NCBI RefSeq assembly: GCF_002846555.1
Contig: NZ_PJMS01000001.1
Location: 2,418,001 to 2,482,000 of the forward strand
Origin: Aquimarina sp. MAR_2010_214
Lineage (GTDB): Bacteria; Bacteroidota; Bacteroidia; Flavobacteriales; Flavobacteriaceae
DNA length: 64,000 nt
Direction: 5' to 3'
Below, piece after piece: positions 52,964 to 62,306 of this stretch. Positions within the stretch are counted from its first letter, which is position 1, and each line of letters opens with the position of its first letter. The notes under the pieces are model-generated. The model was given only the letters and a program-made list of their open reading frames with translations, did not search any database and was not told the origin of the DNA. The position numbers were made by a program, and so were the translations under genes.

Positions 52964-54844
52964 ATGTCTGATATCATTCAACTATTACCAGATCACGTAG
53001 CTAATCAAATTGCTGCCGGAGAGGTGGTTCAACGACCAGCTTCAGTAGTGAAAGAACTATTAGAGAACGCAATTGATGCTCAGGCTACACATATAAAATT
53101 GATCATAAAAGAGGCTGGAAAAACTCTTATTCAAGTTATTGATAATGGATCAGGAATGAGTATTACCGATGCCAGACTGAGTTTTGAGCGCCATGCTACT
53201 TCAAAAATAAAAACTGCAGAAGATCTTTTTCAATTAGACACCAAGGGTTTCAGAGGAGAAGCTTTGGCTTCTATTGCGGCAATCGCCCATGTAGAGCTAA
53301 AAACGAAACAAGAAGAAGATGAGGTAGGTACAGAGATTACTATTGAAGGTAGTGAAGTGATTTCTCAAGAAGTATGCGTAACTCCAAAAGGAACCTCTAT
53401 AAGTGTCAAAAACTTATTTTATAATATTCCCGCAAGGCGAAATTTCTTAAAATCAAATGCAGTAGAACTACGTCATATTATTGATGAATTTCATCGGGTG
53501 ACTATGGCGCATCATTCTATTAAATTTGATATGTACCATAACGGTAGTGAAGTTTTTAATCTGCCTATTACAAATTGTCGTCAACGTATAGTAAATATTT
53601 TTGGAGGGAAAACCAATGAAAAACTCGTTCCTGTAGAAGAGGAAACAGACTTGGTTACTATTAGTGGATTTGTAGGAAAACCAGAATACGCCAAGCGTAC
53701 ACGGGGTGAGCAGTTTTTCTTTGTTAATAATAGGTTCATTAAGAGTGCTTATTTAAATCATGCTGTTAATGCTGCATATGAAGGTTTACTAAAGGATAAA
53801 GCACATCCTAGCTATTTTGTATACCTTACTGTAGACCCTAAATCAATAGATATTAATATTCATCCTACTAAGACCGAAATTAAATTTGAAGATGAGCATG
53901 CGTTGTATGCCATGCTAAGGGCTTCAATAAAACATAGTTTAGGACAATTTAATGTAGCACCTGTATTAGATTTTAATAGAGACGCTTCGATGGATACACC
54001 TTATGAATATAAAAGTAAAACTGCGCAGACGCCCACTATAGAGGTAGATCGTAATTTTAATCCATTTAAAGAAGAAAAAATATCAGGAGGTGGTGGTAGT
54101 TCGTTTTCCAGCAAAAGTCATACACCGTTTAAAAAAGAATCTGCAGGAGACTGGGAGAATTTGTATGTAGGGTTAGAATCTGAAATGATAACTAATAAGC
54201 CTACTGAAAATGATTTTTCCTCCGTAGAATTTGAAAGCGCAGAAGTTACAGGGTCATTGTTTGAGACCGATGAGAAAAAAGTTGGACATCATACAACCTA
54301 TCAACTTAGAAGAAAGTATATCGTTACCACAATTAAAAGCGGAATGGTGATTGTTCACCAAAACAGAGCACATCAAAGAATAGTATACGAAGAGTTATTG
54401 CGTAATATTACGATGGCAAGTGCTGTAAGTCAGCAATTGTTGTTTCCGCTAACACTTTCTTTTACTAAAAAAGAAATCGAACTTCTTACTACTGTAAAAG
54501 AACAGCTCGAAAATACAGGGTTTGTTTTTGGAGAGTTATCCCCCGGAGAAGTTGAAATTAAAGGAATACCATCGGTTACTTCAGAAAAAGAAGTTGCACA
54601 ACTTTTAGAACAACTAATTAGTGATCTCGAAAGTGAGGTGCCGGATAGTGGGTTTTCTCAGACAGACCTGCTAGCCAGATCTATTTCAAAAAGTATTGCA
54701 GTACGTACAGGAGTAGAATTGGCTTCAGAACAACAACAGTATATGGTAAATAGCCTTTTTGCATGTACTGAGCCTACAATAACACCAGATAATAAGCCGA
54801 CTTTCATCACGTTAACAGTAGATGAAATCGATAAGAAATTTTGA
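52964..54844 (+). CDS. mutL: DNA mismatch repair protein MutL
   Basis: The 626-residue protein has the GHKL ATPase domain: LPDHVANQIAAGEVVQRPASVVKELLENAIDA, VIDNGSGM, and GFRGEALASIAA (residues 8 to 107). The middle transducer domain is typical (IHPTKTEIKF). A Ser/Gly-rich linker precedes the dimerisation domain. The metal-binding endonuclease motif of nicking MutLs (DQHAxxE) reads HQNRAHQR here, and the C-terminal CPHGRP motif is CTEPTITPDNKP, so this MutL probably lacks its own endonuclease activity. It is followed closely by two rhomboid genes. Confidence 0.93.
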   Translation: MSDIIQLLPDHVANQIAAGEVVQRPASVVKELLENAIDAQATHIKLIIKEAGKTLIQVIDNGSGMSITDARLSFERHATSKIKTAEDLFQLDTKGFRGEALASIAAIAHVELKTKQEEDEVGTEITIEGSEVISQEVCVTPKGTSISVKNLFYNIPARRNFLKSNAVELRHIIDEFHRVTMAHHSIKFDMYHNGSEVFNLPITNCRQRIVNIFGGKTNEKLVPVEEETDLVTISGFVGKPEYAKRTRGEQFFFVNNRFIKSAYLNHAVNAAYEGLLKDKAHPSYFVYLTVDPKSIDINIHPTKTEIKFEDEHALYAMLRASIKHSLGQFNVAPVLDFNRDASMDTPYEYKSKTAQTPTIEVDRNFNPFKEEKISGGGGSSFSSKSHTPFKKESAGDWENLYVGLESEMITNKPTENDFSSVEFESAEVTGSLFETDEKKVGHHTTYQLRRKYIVTTIKSGMVIVHQNRAHQRIVYEELLRNITMASAVSQQLLFPLTLSFTKKEIELLTTVKEQLENTGFVFGELSPGEVEIKGIPSVTSEKEVAQLLEQLISDLESEVPDSGFSQTDLLARSISKSIAVRTGVELASEQQQYMVNSLFACTEPTITPDNKPTFITLTVDEIDKKF

Positions 54845-54851
54845 TACATAA

Positions 54852-55604
54852 ATGGGGAGAATTACAGATACAGTAAAAGGGTTATTAATTATCAATATCA
54901 TTTTTTTTGTTGGATCATTATCTTTAGGAAACAACGCATTTGAATGGTTTGCACTTTGGTTTCCGAAAAATGATAATTTCCAGATATGGCAAATTGTTTC
55001 TCATATGTTTATGCATGCAGATGCAGGACATATCTTTTTTAATATGTTTGCCTTATATATGTTTGGAAGCCATCTGGAAGGTTCTATTGGTCAGAAAAAA
55101 TTCCTTTTCATTTACTTTTTTTCAGGCCTTGGTGCAGTAGGGTTTCAAATTTTATTTTCTTATTTTCAGTTTAGTCCAGGATATCAAGCATATTTAGATG
55201 CAGGTTTTTCTCCTTCGGAAATTAACACATTTATACAAAATACTGTTACCTCTGGTCAATATAAAGTATATCCTAATATCCCACAAGATGTTACCGAAAA
55301 CATGATAGGTGCTTATGTAACACCAATGGTAGGAGCTTCGGGTGCGATTTTTGGGGTATTAGCAGCATTTGCCGTACTATATCCAAATCTACCTCTATAT
55401 ATAATTTTTATTCCTATTCCTATTAAGGCAAAATATTTGATAGGTGGTTATTTTTTATTAGATCTTTATGGAGGAATAACGGGGCAAGCAATTTTGGGGC
55501 CTTCTAATGTCGCTCATTGGGCGCATATAGGTGGTGCTGTAATTGGGTTTATTACCATGTGGTATTGGAAAAAGAATTCATTCAACGATAAACGGTGGTA
55601 TTAA
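54852..55604 (+). CDS. Rhomboid-family intramembrane serine protease
   Basis: The 250-residue membrane protein has six or seven helices. The catalytic serine is in GASGAIFGVLAAF and the histidine in NVAHWAHIGGAVIGF, in the right order and context. SHMFMHADAGHIFFNMFALYMFGSHLE supplies the conserved histidines and asparagine of helix 2 (HxxxN). It would cleave membrane proteins inside the bilayer. A second rhomboid gene begins 3 bases after its stop. Confidence 0.9.
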   Translation: MGRITDTVKGLLIINIIFFVGSLSLGNNAFEWFALWFPKNDNFQIWQIVSHMFMHADAGHIFFNMFALYMFGSHLEGSIGQKKFLFIYFFSGLGAVGFQILFSYFQFSPGYQAYLDAGFSPSEINTFIQNTVTSGQYKVYPNIPQDVTENMIGAYVTPMVGASGAIFGVLAAFAVLYPNLPLYIIFIPIPIKAKYLIGGYFLLDLYGGITGQAILGPSNVAHWAHIGGAVIGFITMWYWKKNSFNDKRWY

Positions 55605-55607
55605 TAA

Positions 55608-56486
55608 ATGACAACTAATAATCTATCATATCAGTTTAAAACAGCTAATGTAATCATTAAGCTTATTGTTATTAATGTAGCTTTATTTTTATTCGCTACA
55701 CTAGGATCTTGGATTTTTAAAACAAACTCTGGTGCTTTGATGGAGTGGTTTGTTTTACCTGTTGATCCAGAATCGTTGATTATACAACCCTGGAGTATTC
55801 TCACCTATAGTTTTTTACATTTTGATTTTTGGCATATTTTCTGGAATATGCTGGTGTTATACTGGTTTGGACAATATGTTTTAAACTTATTTACCGAAAA
55901 AAGATTTCTAACAATTTACTTATTAGGTGCTATCTGCGGAGGATTATTATTTGTGCTGGCCTATAATCTATTTCCGGTTTTAAATGGCTCATTAGCATAT
56001 TTAATTGGAGCCTCGGCGGCAGTTCGTGCCATTATGATTTTTATTGCTGCATATACCCCAAATTCTGAAGTGCGAATCTTTGTGTTTAATATCAAATTAT
56101 GGCAGATAGGAGTGTTTGTAGTGCTTTCTGATCTTATCCAAATTCCTACATCTGGTAATGCTGGTGGACTGATAGCTCATTTGGGTGGAGCGCTTTTTGG
56201 TTATATGTATGCGATTCAACTTAAAAAAGGAAATGATATCGGTTCCTGGTTCGAAAAACTTATGGGTGGATTAAGTACGATGTTTAGTCCTAAAAAGAAA
56301 AGTCCGTTAAAGACCGTTCATAAATCAAAAACTCATAAAAGAACCTCTAAAAAAACAGCAACTTCTTCGGTTAAAACACCTAATCAGAAACAAATTGATG
56401 CTATTTTGGATAAAATTAGTAAAAGTGGATATGATAGCTTAACCAAGGAAGAGAAAGATTTTTTGTTTAAAGCAGGGAAAGAGTAG
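55608..56486 (+). CDS. Second rhomboid-family protein with basic C-terminal tail
   Basis: The 292-residue protein has the rhomboid pattern: LHFDFWHIFWNMLVLYWFG (helix 2), LIGASAAVRAIMIF (the serine helix), and GLIAHLGGALFGYMYA (the histidine helix). The serine is present, but the usual GASG is GASA here, and the following residues are larger. A Lys/Thr/Ser-rich cytoplasmic tail of about 65 residues (KKKSPLKTVHKSKTHKRTSKK) ends with a short helical region. It is probably active but specialised. It lies between the first rhomboid and an EEP hydrolase gene that begins 2 bases later. Confidence 0.85.
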   Translation: MTTNNLSYQFKTANVIIKLIVINVALFLFATLGSWIFKTNSGALMEWFVLPVDPESLIIQPWSILTYSFLHFDFWHIFWNMLVLYWFGQYVLNLFTEKRFLTIYLLGAICGGLLFVLAYNLFPVLNGSLAYLIGASAAVRAIMIFIAAYTPNSEVRIFVFNIKLWQIGVFVVLSDLIQIPTSGNAGGLIAHLGGALFGYMYAIQLKKGNDIGSWFEKLMGGLSTMFSPKKKSPLKTVHKSKTHKRTSKKTATSSVKTPNQKQIDAILDKISKSGYDSLTKEEKDFLFKAGKE

Positions 56487-56488
56487 TT

Positions 56489-57505
56489 ATGAGGAAAGTA
56501 ATTAGCAAGATCGTCTTTTTGATGAACGCTATGGCAGCTTCTGCCTTGTTACTGTCCTATTTACTACCTTATGTTTCTCCAAAAACGTTTCCGTTATTGT
56601 CTGTGTTAAGTTTAGCAGTACCAATTCTAATTGTCATTAATGTGTTGTTCTTGTTATTTTGGGCAGTACAACTCAATAAAAAGGGAATACTTTCTCTGGT
56701 TGTACTAATTCTAGGAATTTCTCACGTGTCTTCATTGTATAAGCTAAGAGGAAAATCAGCCGATGAGGTTGAGGGTGGTATTTCATTGATGAGTTATAAC
56801 GTACATAGCTTTAATCGGTTTTTATGGATAGCCTCAGAAACTATTCCTCAGGATATTTCAAAACTGGTGAAAGATCAAAACCCAGATGTCTTTTGTGCTC
56901 AGGAATATTATAACAACCCAGATATCGATTTTAGTCAATATTCAAATAAGTACGAGTATTTTAATCATAACAGTAGAGAATTGGCATTGGTTATCTTTTC
57001 GAAATATCCATTTATAAACAAAGGATCTTTAAATTTTGAAAATACAGCTAACAATGTGATTTTTGCTGATGTAGTATTTCCTAAGGATACTATAAGAGTG
57101 TATAATATTCATTTACAATCCCATAGAATTAGTTCTGAAACAAATAATTTGGCTAAAGCAGATTCTCAGAAGCTATTAAAACGTATCGGAGTATCATTTA
57201 AAAAACAACAAGCTCAGACAGAACAGCTTATAAAGCATATGAAATCTTCTCCGTACAGAAACATTGTGATGGGAGATTTTAATAATACAGCATATTCATA
57301 TGTGTATGATAAAATTAAATCAGAAAATCTTCAGGACACTTTTAAGAAGGCAGGAAAAGGATTTGGTAAAACTTTTAAATTTGAATTGTTTCCGGCTAGA
57401 ATTGATTTTATTTTAGTGCCCGAAGAGTTTGAAGTACAAGGGTTTCAAAGTTTTGGTCTTGAACTTTCAGATCATTATCCAATACTATCAAAAATAAAGT
57501 TTTAG
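56489..57505 (+). CDS. Membrane-anchored endonuclease/exonuclease/phosphatase family protein
   Basis: The 338-residue protein has three N-terminal hydrophobic segments (within 1-85) and then an EEP catalytic domain. The motifs are SLMSYNVHSFNR, FCAQEYYN (catalytic glutamate), YNIHLQSHR, MGDFNNTAYSYVY, and ELSDHYPILS (Asp-His pair). Related proteins act on nucleic acids, phosphoinositides or sphingolipids. Here the domain faces the periplasm if the N-terminal helices anchor it. It is coupled to the two rhomboid genes. The substrate is unknown. Confidence 0.85.
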   Translation: MRKVISKIVFLMNAMAASALLLSYLLPYVSPKTFPLLSVLSLAVPILIVINVLFLLFWAVQLNKKGILSLVVLILGISHVSSLYKLRGKSADEVEGGISLMSYNVHSFNRFLWIASETIPQDISKLVKDQNPDVFCAQEYYNNPDIDFSQYSNKYEYFNHNSRELALVIFSKYPFINKGSLNFENTANNVIFADVVFPKDTIRVYNIHLQSHRISSETNNLAKADSQKLLKRIGVSFKKQQAQTEQLIKHMKSSPYRNIVMGDFNNTAYSYVYDKIKSENLQDTFKKAGKGFGKTFKFELFPARIDFILVPEEFEVQGFQSFGLELSDHYPILSKIKF

Positions 57506-57529
57506 CTTAGAAATCGTAAGTGTCTGATG

Positions 57530-58306
57530 TTACAACCCATCTATACTGATAGCGTTAGTTTCCATTTTTGCTTCCCAATCCTTAAAGAAAATGGCATGTT
57601 TATTTTTCATCATTAACCTCATTTTTTCTTTTACGTTTTGTTGTATTTGTAAAGGCAATGCATAGAATTTTTTACTGATTTTGGTTAACCTTCCATCATA
57701 ATCACTATTTTGATGTCTAATTGTTATTCTCCTTTTGTTATGATAGATAATAATCTTTACCCTACCGTCTGTATACCCGTCTTGACCCATAGTGCCATAA
57801 ACCAATATAAGATCTGCTAAACCATCATTGTCTATATCGGATAAACTTGAGTATTTATTCCAGAATCCAATCGATGTTTCCCAATCTTTGTCTATGTCAT
57901 CTTTAATGGAAGATTTTTTTTTGAACTGCTTGTCTCTATAAGACAAATTAAGTGCTTTTATCTGATCGTATAAAGTGTCATTTTTTTCATCTGTTTCTTT
58001 AAAACGTTCTGATAATAACAAATAATATTCTCCTGACTGGTCTTTGTAAGAATATGCTTGGTAAATAGGATCCTCAATATCGAAGCGCCTTTTGGTTCTT
58101 TTAGTAAAAGTTGATAAGATTTCTTTATTTGAAAGTTTACGAGCTATTTTTGGATCGAATGAAATAGAATCAAACCTTTTGAGCTCTACTTTGATAGTGG
58201 TATCTTCTTTTGTTACTTGCTGCTCAGCATTGTTATTGGAATCTTTTGTTTGTTTCCCACAAGAAAATAAGGGAATAATTATGATAAAAAGTAGAAATTT
58301 GTTCAT
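57530..58306 (-). CDS. Lipoprotein with VCBS/FG-GAP-like repeat
   Basis: The 258-residue product has lipobox LFSC (cysteine 16), an acidic linker, a mid region (about 45-140) and a calcium-loop segment SLSDIDNDGLADLILVYG (about 158-175) typical of FG-GAP/VCBS repeats. The downstream strands VKIIIYHNKRRITIRH resemble a flavobacterial family annotated M949_RS01915 surface polysaccharide biosynthesis protein, from memory and with low certainty. No enzyme motif is seen. It is convergent with the EEP gene and has no clear operon partners. Confidence 0.65.
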   Translation of the reverse strand: MNKFLLFIIIIPLFSCGKQTKDSNNNAEQQVTKEDTTIKVELKRFDSISFDPKIARKLSNKEILSTFTKRTKRRFDIEDPIYQAYSYKDQSGEYYLLLSERFKETDEKNDTLYDQIKALNLSYRDKQFKKKSSIKDDIDKDWETSIGFWNKYSSLSDIDNDGLADLILVYGTMGQDGYTDGRVKIIIYHNKRRITIRHQNSDYDGRLTKISKKFYALPLQIQQNVKEKMRLMMKNKHAIFFKDWEAKMETNAISIDGL

Positions 58307-58395
58307 AGAAAAAAATAGATTAAAAGCAGTTTATTAGTACCAGTTTTATTCTAAATGTAATCAATATTTTCTAAAATAGAATGTATAAGCTGTTT

Positions 58396-58707
58396 TTACA
58401 TCATCCAACAATCAATTTGATCGGTAAGGATGTGCCATAGCAGAGCTAAGCCTATAATTCTCATTTTAGGGAAAAATAACATAATTCCATATGCTGTAAT
58501 AGCGTAATAACTGTGTAAAGGATGAAATCCAATACTACATCGATTTGAATCAAAAATAGAAGGGTAAGCCAAAAGGTGATCTAGATCGATTAGCATAGCT
58601 CCTATAAAAATAATATAGACTTTTTTCCATTGTTTCGGAAAAAAAAGAAATACTATTAACAAAGGGATTATAAAATGAAAACCGTAATGTAAGATCGGTC
58701 GGATCAT
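58396..58707 (-). CDS. DUF6122-like small membrane protein
   Basis: The 103-residue protein has three or four hydrophobic helices and conserved acidic and histidine residues: LIDLDHLLAYP, SIGFHPLHSYYA, and LLWHILTDQIDCW. The Asp-His-rich pattern in a membrane context resembles the LexA-inducible/YdjM-type membrane-bound metal-dependent hydrolases, but the protein is short. It overlaps the WbqC-like gene by 4 bases and is the last gene of the parA-parB unit. Confidence 0.75.
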   Translation of the reverse strand: MIRPILHYGFHFIIPLLIVFLFFPKQWKKVYIIFIGAMLIDLDHLLAYPSIFDSNRCSIGFHPLHSYYAITAYGIMLFFPKMRIIGLALLWHILTDQIDCWMM

Positions 58708-59330
58708 AGAAAAACAGATTGATTCTCGAGATACGTTAATGCATTGGTACCTTCATTAAATATCAAATCTAAAATAGAAAGGTTAGGTATAAAACCTTGC
58801 TTGTCTTCAAAAACCTGAATGTAAGATTGAAGATTATGTTGTTTTTCTTTTCTCGCATTAATCAAATTCCTTAGATCGGTTACTTCTATAGGATCCTTAA
58901 CATATGTACTTGTTTTAGAAAAAGAAACGTCTAATTGTAAGCAATCGATAATCACTTCTCGGCATTGATGATTGAAATCCATAAGAAACTCTTTTGGTTT
59001 CTCAAATAAATGAACAAGTTCATCCTCATAATATTCAAAAAAAGGAGAGGTCCTATAGGCTGATTCCAGTGATTTCCAATGTTGTATTTGCCACTTAAAA
59101 TCATTTTCTATACGAATATCTCTATATAGCTGTCTTTTTTCTTTTTGATTGTGTTTGATAGGGATCGTTAATAGAAGTTTTCCGTTAGCTCCATAAATGT
59201 ATGCACGATTACGATACGTTTGTTTTTGATAATTATCTTCATTTTCAAAAACAACCTTGTTAGATTGAACAATAGCAGCATAATGTGCTATTGGTCCAAA
59301 ATAAGCAGGATGGAGTAGGGTAGTTTTCAA
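58704..59330 (-). CDS. WbqC-family protein
   Basis: The 208-residue protein matches the WbqC family: LLHPAYFGPIAHYAAIV at the N-terminus, NYQKQTYRNRAYIYGANGKLLLTIPI, and WKSLESAYRTSPFFEYYEDEL. Members are linked to surface polysaccharide or O-antigen synthesis, without a proven reaction. Histidine and aromatic residues are well kept. It lies between lepB and the DUF6122-like gene, in the same direction and with small gaps. Confidence 0.85.
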   Translation of the reverse strand: MKTTLLHPAYFGPIAHYAAIVQSNKVVFENEDNYQKQTYRNRAYIYGANGKLLLTIPIKHNQKEKRQLYRDIRIENDFKWQIQHWKSLESAYRTSPFFEYYEDELVHLFEKPKEFLMDFNHQCREVIIDCLQLDVSFSKTSTYVKDPIEVTDLRNLINARKEKQHNLQSYIQVFEDKQGFIPNLSILDLIFNEGTNALTYLENQSVFL

Positions 59331-59347
59331 TTTTATGGTACTGAGTA

Positions 59348-60919
59348 TTAAGCTCCTTTTTTCCTTTTACGATATTGATTATAGATAATCCAGCCAGCTA
59401 AAAGAATCAGGAAATATTTAAAATAGGATACAGGTTGTCCACTTCCTCCAACGGTAGTGAACATACGCTCCCATCGTATTTTGTTAAAAAGTCCTTTTGC
59501 ATTAGAATCCCAACTAAACCATACAAAAACAGGTTTCCCTACAATATGATTGGCAGGAACGTAGCCCCAAACCCGGCTATCTTCACTGTTGTGACGATTG
59601 TCACCCATCATCCAGTAATAATCTTGTTTAAAAGTATAACTCTCTATATGTTTACCATTAAGAAGTACTTGTGTGCCATTTACAGATAGTGTATTATCAA
59701 TTCCCATTTCAGAACCTTCATAGACTTCTATAATTCTTCTGTAAAGAGAGAAGCTTTTGAGATCCATTTTCACTGTTTTACCAGCTTCAGGAATATAAAT
59801 TGCACCAAAATTATCAGAATTCCAGTTTACTTTACCATTATTAGGAAAGATTTTAGGGTCTTTTAGGCCTTTTGGAGTTATATTTCGTTGTATGCTTGTT
59901 ACGTTTTGATGATTTTTAAATCGAGAAGCAGCATCCTCGGTCATACCATGAGCACTAAATTGTGAATTGTTATATCCAAACTCATTCTGCTTTATTTTGT
60001 AACGGTTGTATAGGTTTTGAAGATTGAAACTACTACCTTTTGTAGTTCCAGAGTATGAAAACTGTAATTGAGCCCGTTCTGGTAATTTAGTTTGTTTCCC
60101 GTTAATATAAACGAAACCATCTACTACTGCCAGAGAGTCTCCGGGAGTACCAACACAGCGTTTTACATAATTCGACTTTTTATCTATAGGCTTATAATGA
60201 TATTTGCCATCGCTATATTGCTGAAAAGCATTTACAGTATCTATTGGCCAGCTAAATACTACAATATCATTACGTTTGATTTTTTGAAAACCGGGTAATC
60301 TAAAATATGGATATTGTGGTTTGTTAGTATATGACTTTGTTCGTACCAACGGAATTGTATCATGAACCATAGGAAAAGATACTGCTGTCATGGGAGTACG
60401 AGCACCATAATGAAACTTGCTAACAAATAAGAAATCCCCGACCAGTAATGTTCTTTCTAAAGAACCGGTAGGGATAGTGTAGGGCTGCATGAAATAGGTA
60501 TGCACTATAGTTGCAGCAACAATCGCAAATAGAATTGAACTAACCCATTCTCCTGTAGCAGTTCTTGGTTTTAGATCTCGATCTTCTATATAAGTTACAT
60601 CGAGCATGTAATTAACATAAAAGATATAGAATCCAAGAGTAACAATAACCAGAATGGTATCGGTTGTAGAGTTTTTTCCAAAACTTCGTATCGTTTCTAC
60701 CCAAATAACCGGTAACATAATGACATTAATAACTGGGATAAATAGTAGTATTACCCACCACCATGGCCGATTTATAATTTTCATTAAAACTACAGCATTA
60801 TAGACTGGAATAATAGCCTCCCATGCTTTTCTACCTGCTTTAGTATATAATTTCCAGGTTCCCAGAAAATGAATAACCTGTAGTATCAGGAAAAAAATAA
60901 GCCATTCTGTAAGTATCAT
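59348..60919 (-). CDS. lepB: Signal peptidase I with N-terminal multi-helix extension
   Basis: LepB removes signal peptides on the outer face of the inner membrane. The 523 residues are longer than usual because of an N-terminal region of about 120 residues with four hydrophobic helices (DUF5684-like), fused to the peptidase. The catalytic serine is Ser153 in TIPTGSLERTLLVGDFLFV (SGSM in many species), the lysine is in KKSNYVKRCVGTPGD, and the box E equivalent is YYWMMGDNRHNSEDSRVWGYV. Large insertions between these motifs are typical of Bacteroidota. A C-terminal helix ends in basic residues. It lies 54 bases downstream of dapB. Confidence 0.92.
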   Translation of the reverse strand: MILTEWLIFFLILQVIHFLGTWKLYTKAGRKAWEAIIPVYNAVVLMKIINRPWWWVILLFIPVINVIMLPVIWVETIRSFGKNSTTDTILVIVTLGFYIFYVNYMLDVTYIEDRDLKPRTATGEWVSSILFAIVAATIVHTYFMQPYTIPTGSLERTLLVGDFLFVSKFHYGARTPMTAVSFPMVHDTIPLVRTKSYTNKPQYPYFRLPGFQKIKRNDIVVFSWPIDTVNAFQQYSDGKYHYKPIDKKSNYVKRCVGTPGDSLAVVDGFVYINGKQTKLPERAQLQFSYSGTTKGSSFNLQNLYNRYKIKQNEFGYNNSQFSAHGMTEDAASRFKNHQNVTSIQRNITPKGLKDPKIFPNNGKVNWNSDNFGAIYIPEAGKTVKMDLKSFSLYRRIIEVYEGSEMGIDNTLSVNGTQVLLNGKHIESYTFKQDYYWMMGDNRHNSEDSRVWGYVPANHIVGKPVFVWFSWDSNAKGLFNKIRWERMFTTVGGSGQPVSYFKYFLILLAGWIIYNQYRKRKKGA

Positions 60920-60973
60920 CTTTTAATATATTTTTTACTATAAGTCCCTTTTATCTGTAAAGTGTTACACTTT

Positions 60974-61672
60974 TTATAATCCTAGTACATCTTTCATGCT
61001 ATAAACTCCGGTTTTATCCTTTAGCCATTCGGCAGCTACAACAGCACCTAGTGCAAAACCATTACGATTATGTGCGGTATGTTTGATTTCAATATCATCA
61101 ACCAGAGAAGAATATGTTACGGTGTGAGTACCAGGTACTTTATCAATTCTTTTTGCAACAATCGGGATGATGTTTTCATCCCCTTCATCTAGTTGCCATG
61201 CTTCTTTATTTGTATTTTGAATAACTCCTTCTGCTAGTGTTATTGCAGTACCACTTGGAGCATCCAATTTTTCGGTATGATGAATTTCTTCCATAGAAAT
61301 AGCATACCCTTCTAAAGGGTTCATCATCTTAGCTAGCTTTTTATTAAGTTCGAAGAATAAATTTACGCCCAAACTATAATTTGAAGCATAAATGAAACCT
61401 CCTTTTTTTTCATTACATAATTCAAGAATATTATCATAATGATCTAGCCATCCCGTTGTACCAGATACTACAGGTACTTTAGCATTAAAACAATTGGTAA
61501 TATTATTTACAGCTGCAGCAGGAATGCTAAAATCTATAGCTACATCAGCCTCAGAAAGATCATATGTAGTATCACCTTTATCTACTTTAAGTACTATGGT
61601 ATGGCCTCTTTCTATTGCGATCTTCTCTATGGTTTTACCCATTTTACCATATCCCAGTAGTGCGATTTTCAT
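60974..61672 (-). CDS. dapB: 4-Hydroxy-tetrahydrodipicolinate reductase
   Basis: DapB reduces the dihydrodipicolinate precursor with NAD(P)H in lysine and diaminopimelate synthesis. The 232 residues contain the Rossmann start LLGYGKMGKTIEKIA, VVSGTTGWL, and the substrate-binding HHTEKLDAPSGTAITLAEG with the catalytic histidine and lysine. The length is slightly short but normal for the phylum. It sits in the parA-parB-DUF5683-dapB-lepB cluster. Confidence 0.93.
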   Translation of the reverse strand: MKIALLGYGKMGKTIEKIAIERGHTIVLKVDKGDTTYDLSEADVAIDFSIPAAAVNNITNCFNAKVPVVSGTTGWLDHYDNILELCNEKKGGFIYASNYSLGVNLFFELNKKLAKMMNPLEGYAISMEEIHHTEKLDAPSGTAITLAEGVIQNTNKEAWQLDEGDENIIPIVAKRIDKVPGTHTVTYSSLVDDIEIKHTAHNRNGFALGAVVAAEWLKDKTGVYSMKDVLGL

Positions 61673-61721
61673 ATTTTGGTTGCTATTATTAATTCATTAA
61701 GTTTTTAAGGATTAGAGTTTC

Positions 61722-62306
61722 TTAAAAACTATAGTTGAGCGATACACCATAATTTGGTCTGGTATCAAACTCGTTAAAATTTATTTTTGGTTTGAACGAG
61801 AGATCTTCGGTTACATTATACTGTAATAAGTGAGCTGTAACATTTGCATCTACAATATTAAGAAGATAAACCCCTACAGTTATTAATAGTGATAACTCTT
61901 TCTCTCGACGAAAACGTTCTTGTAATGATATTAATTGATCATTCGTTATATTCGGAAACTCATCATCTGTAAAACCAGCAAGTCTACGTTTGTATATATC
62001 TCGAAAACGATTATAATTATTGTTATTATCGATATAGAAATAGATACCTGTTCCTAGTGCTGCATAAACGATAGGGATTTTCCAGTATTTTTTAGTATAT
62101 GCTTGTCCTAATCCGGGTAGCACTGCAGAATAAAATGCCGCCCTGGCAGGAGCTAAAGGCTCATATGGACGTATTTTCTTTTCCCTCTTTTTCTTTTTTA
62201 CAGGAACTTCTTCTGTAATAACTTTTAATTCTTCATTTTCTTGAGAAAGAACATTTTGAATAGAAAGCAGTACAAAAAAAATAATATAAAAGAATTTAAT
62301 CTTCAC
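61722..62306 (-). CDS. DUF5683 family protein
   Basis: The 194-residue protein has a signal peptide (1-21, ending VLSQ), a lysine-rich stretch (VPVKKKKREKKIRPYEP), and two membrane segments with AFYSAVLPGLGQAYTKKYWKIPIVYAALGTGIYFYI, the DUF5683 hallmark. A C-terminal beta strand ends YGVSLNYSF. The family is common near parB in Bacteroidota; the role is unknown. The start overlaps the end of parB by 11 bases. Confidence 0.82.
   Translation of the reverse strand: MKIKFFYIIFFVLLSIQNVLSQENEELKVITEEVPVKKKKREKKIRPYEPLAPARAAFYSAVLPGLGQAYTKKYWKIPIVYAALGTGIYFYIDNNNNYNRFRDIYKRRLAGFTDDEFPNITNDQLISLQERFRREKELSLLITVGVYLLNIVDANVTAHLLQYNVTEDLSFKPKINFNEFDTRPNYGVSLNYSF

Noticed and set aside
57757..57766. 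A fourth GGTAGGGTAA (minus strand)
   Set aside because: It lies inside the coding region of the lipoprotein at 57530-58306 and no CGTT follows 13 bases later, so it is not a full element. It shows that the -10 part is needed for a call.
59313..59322. A near match GAGTAGGGTAG on the plus strand
   Set aside because: It differs from the ECF -35 box, lies in the wbqC-like gene, and has no CGTT at the right distance.
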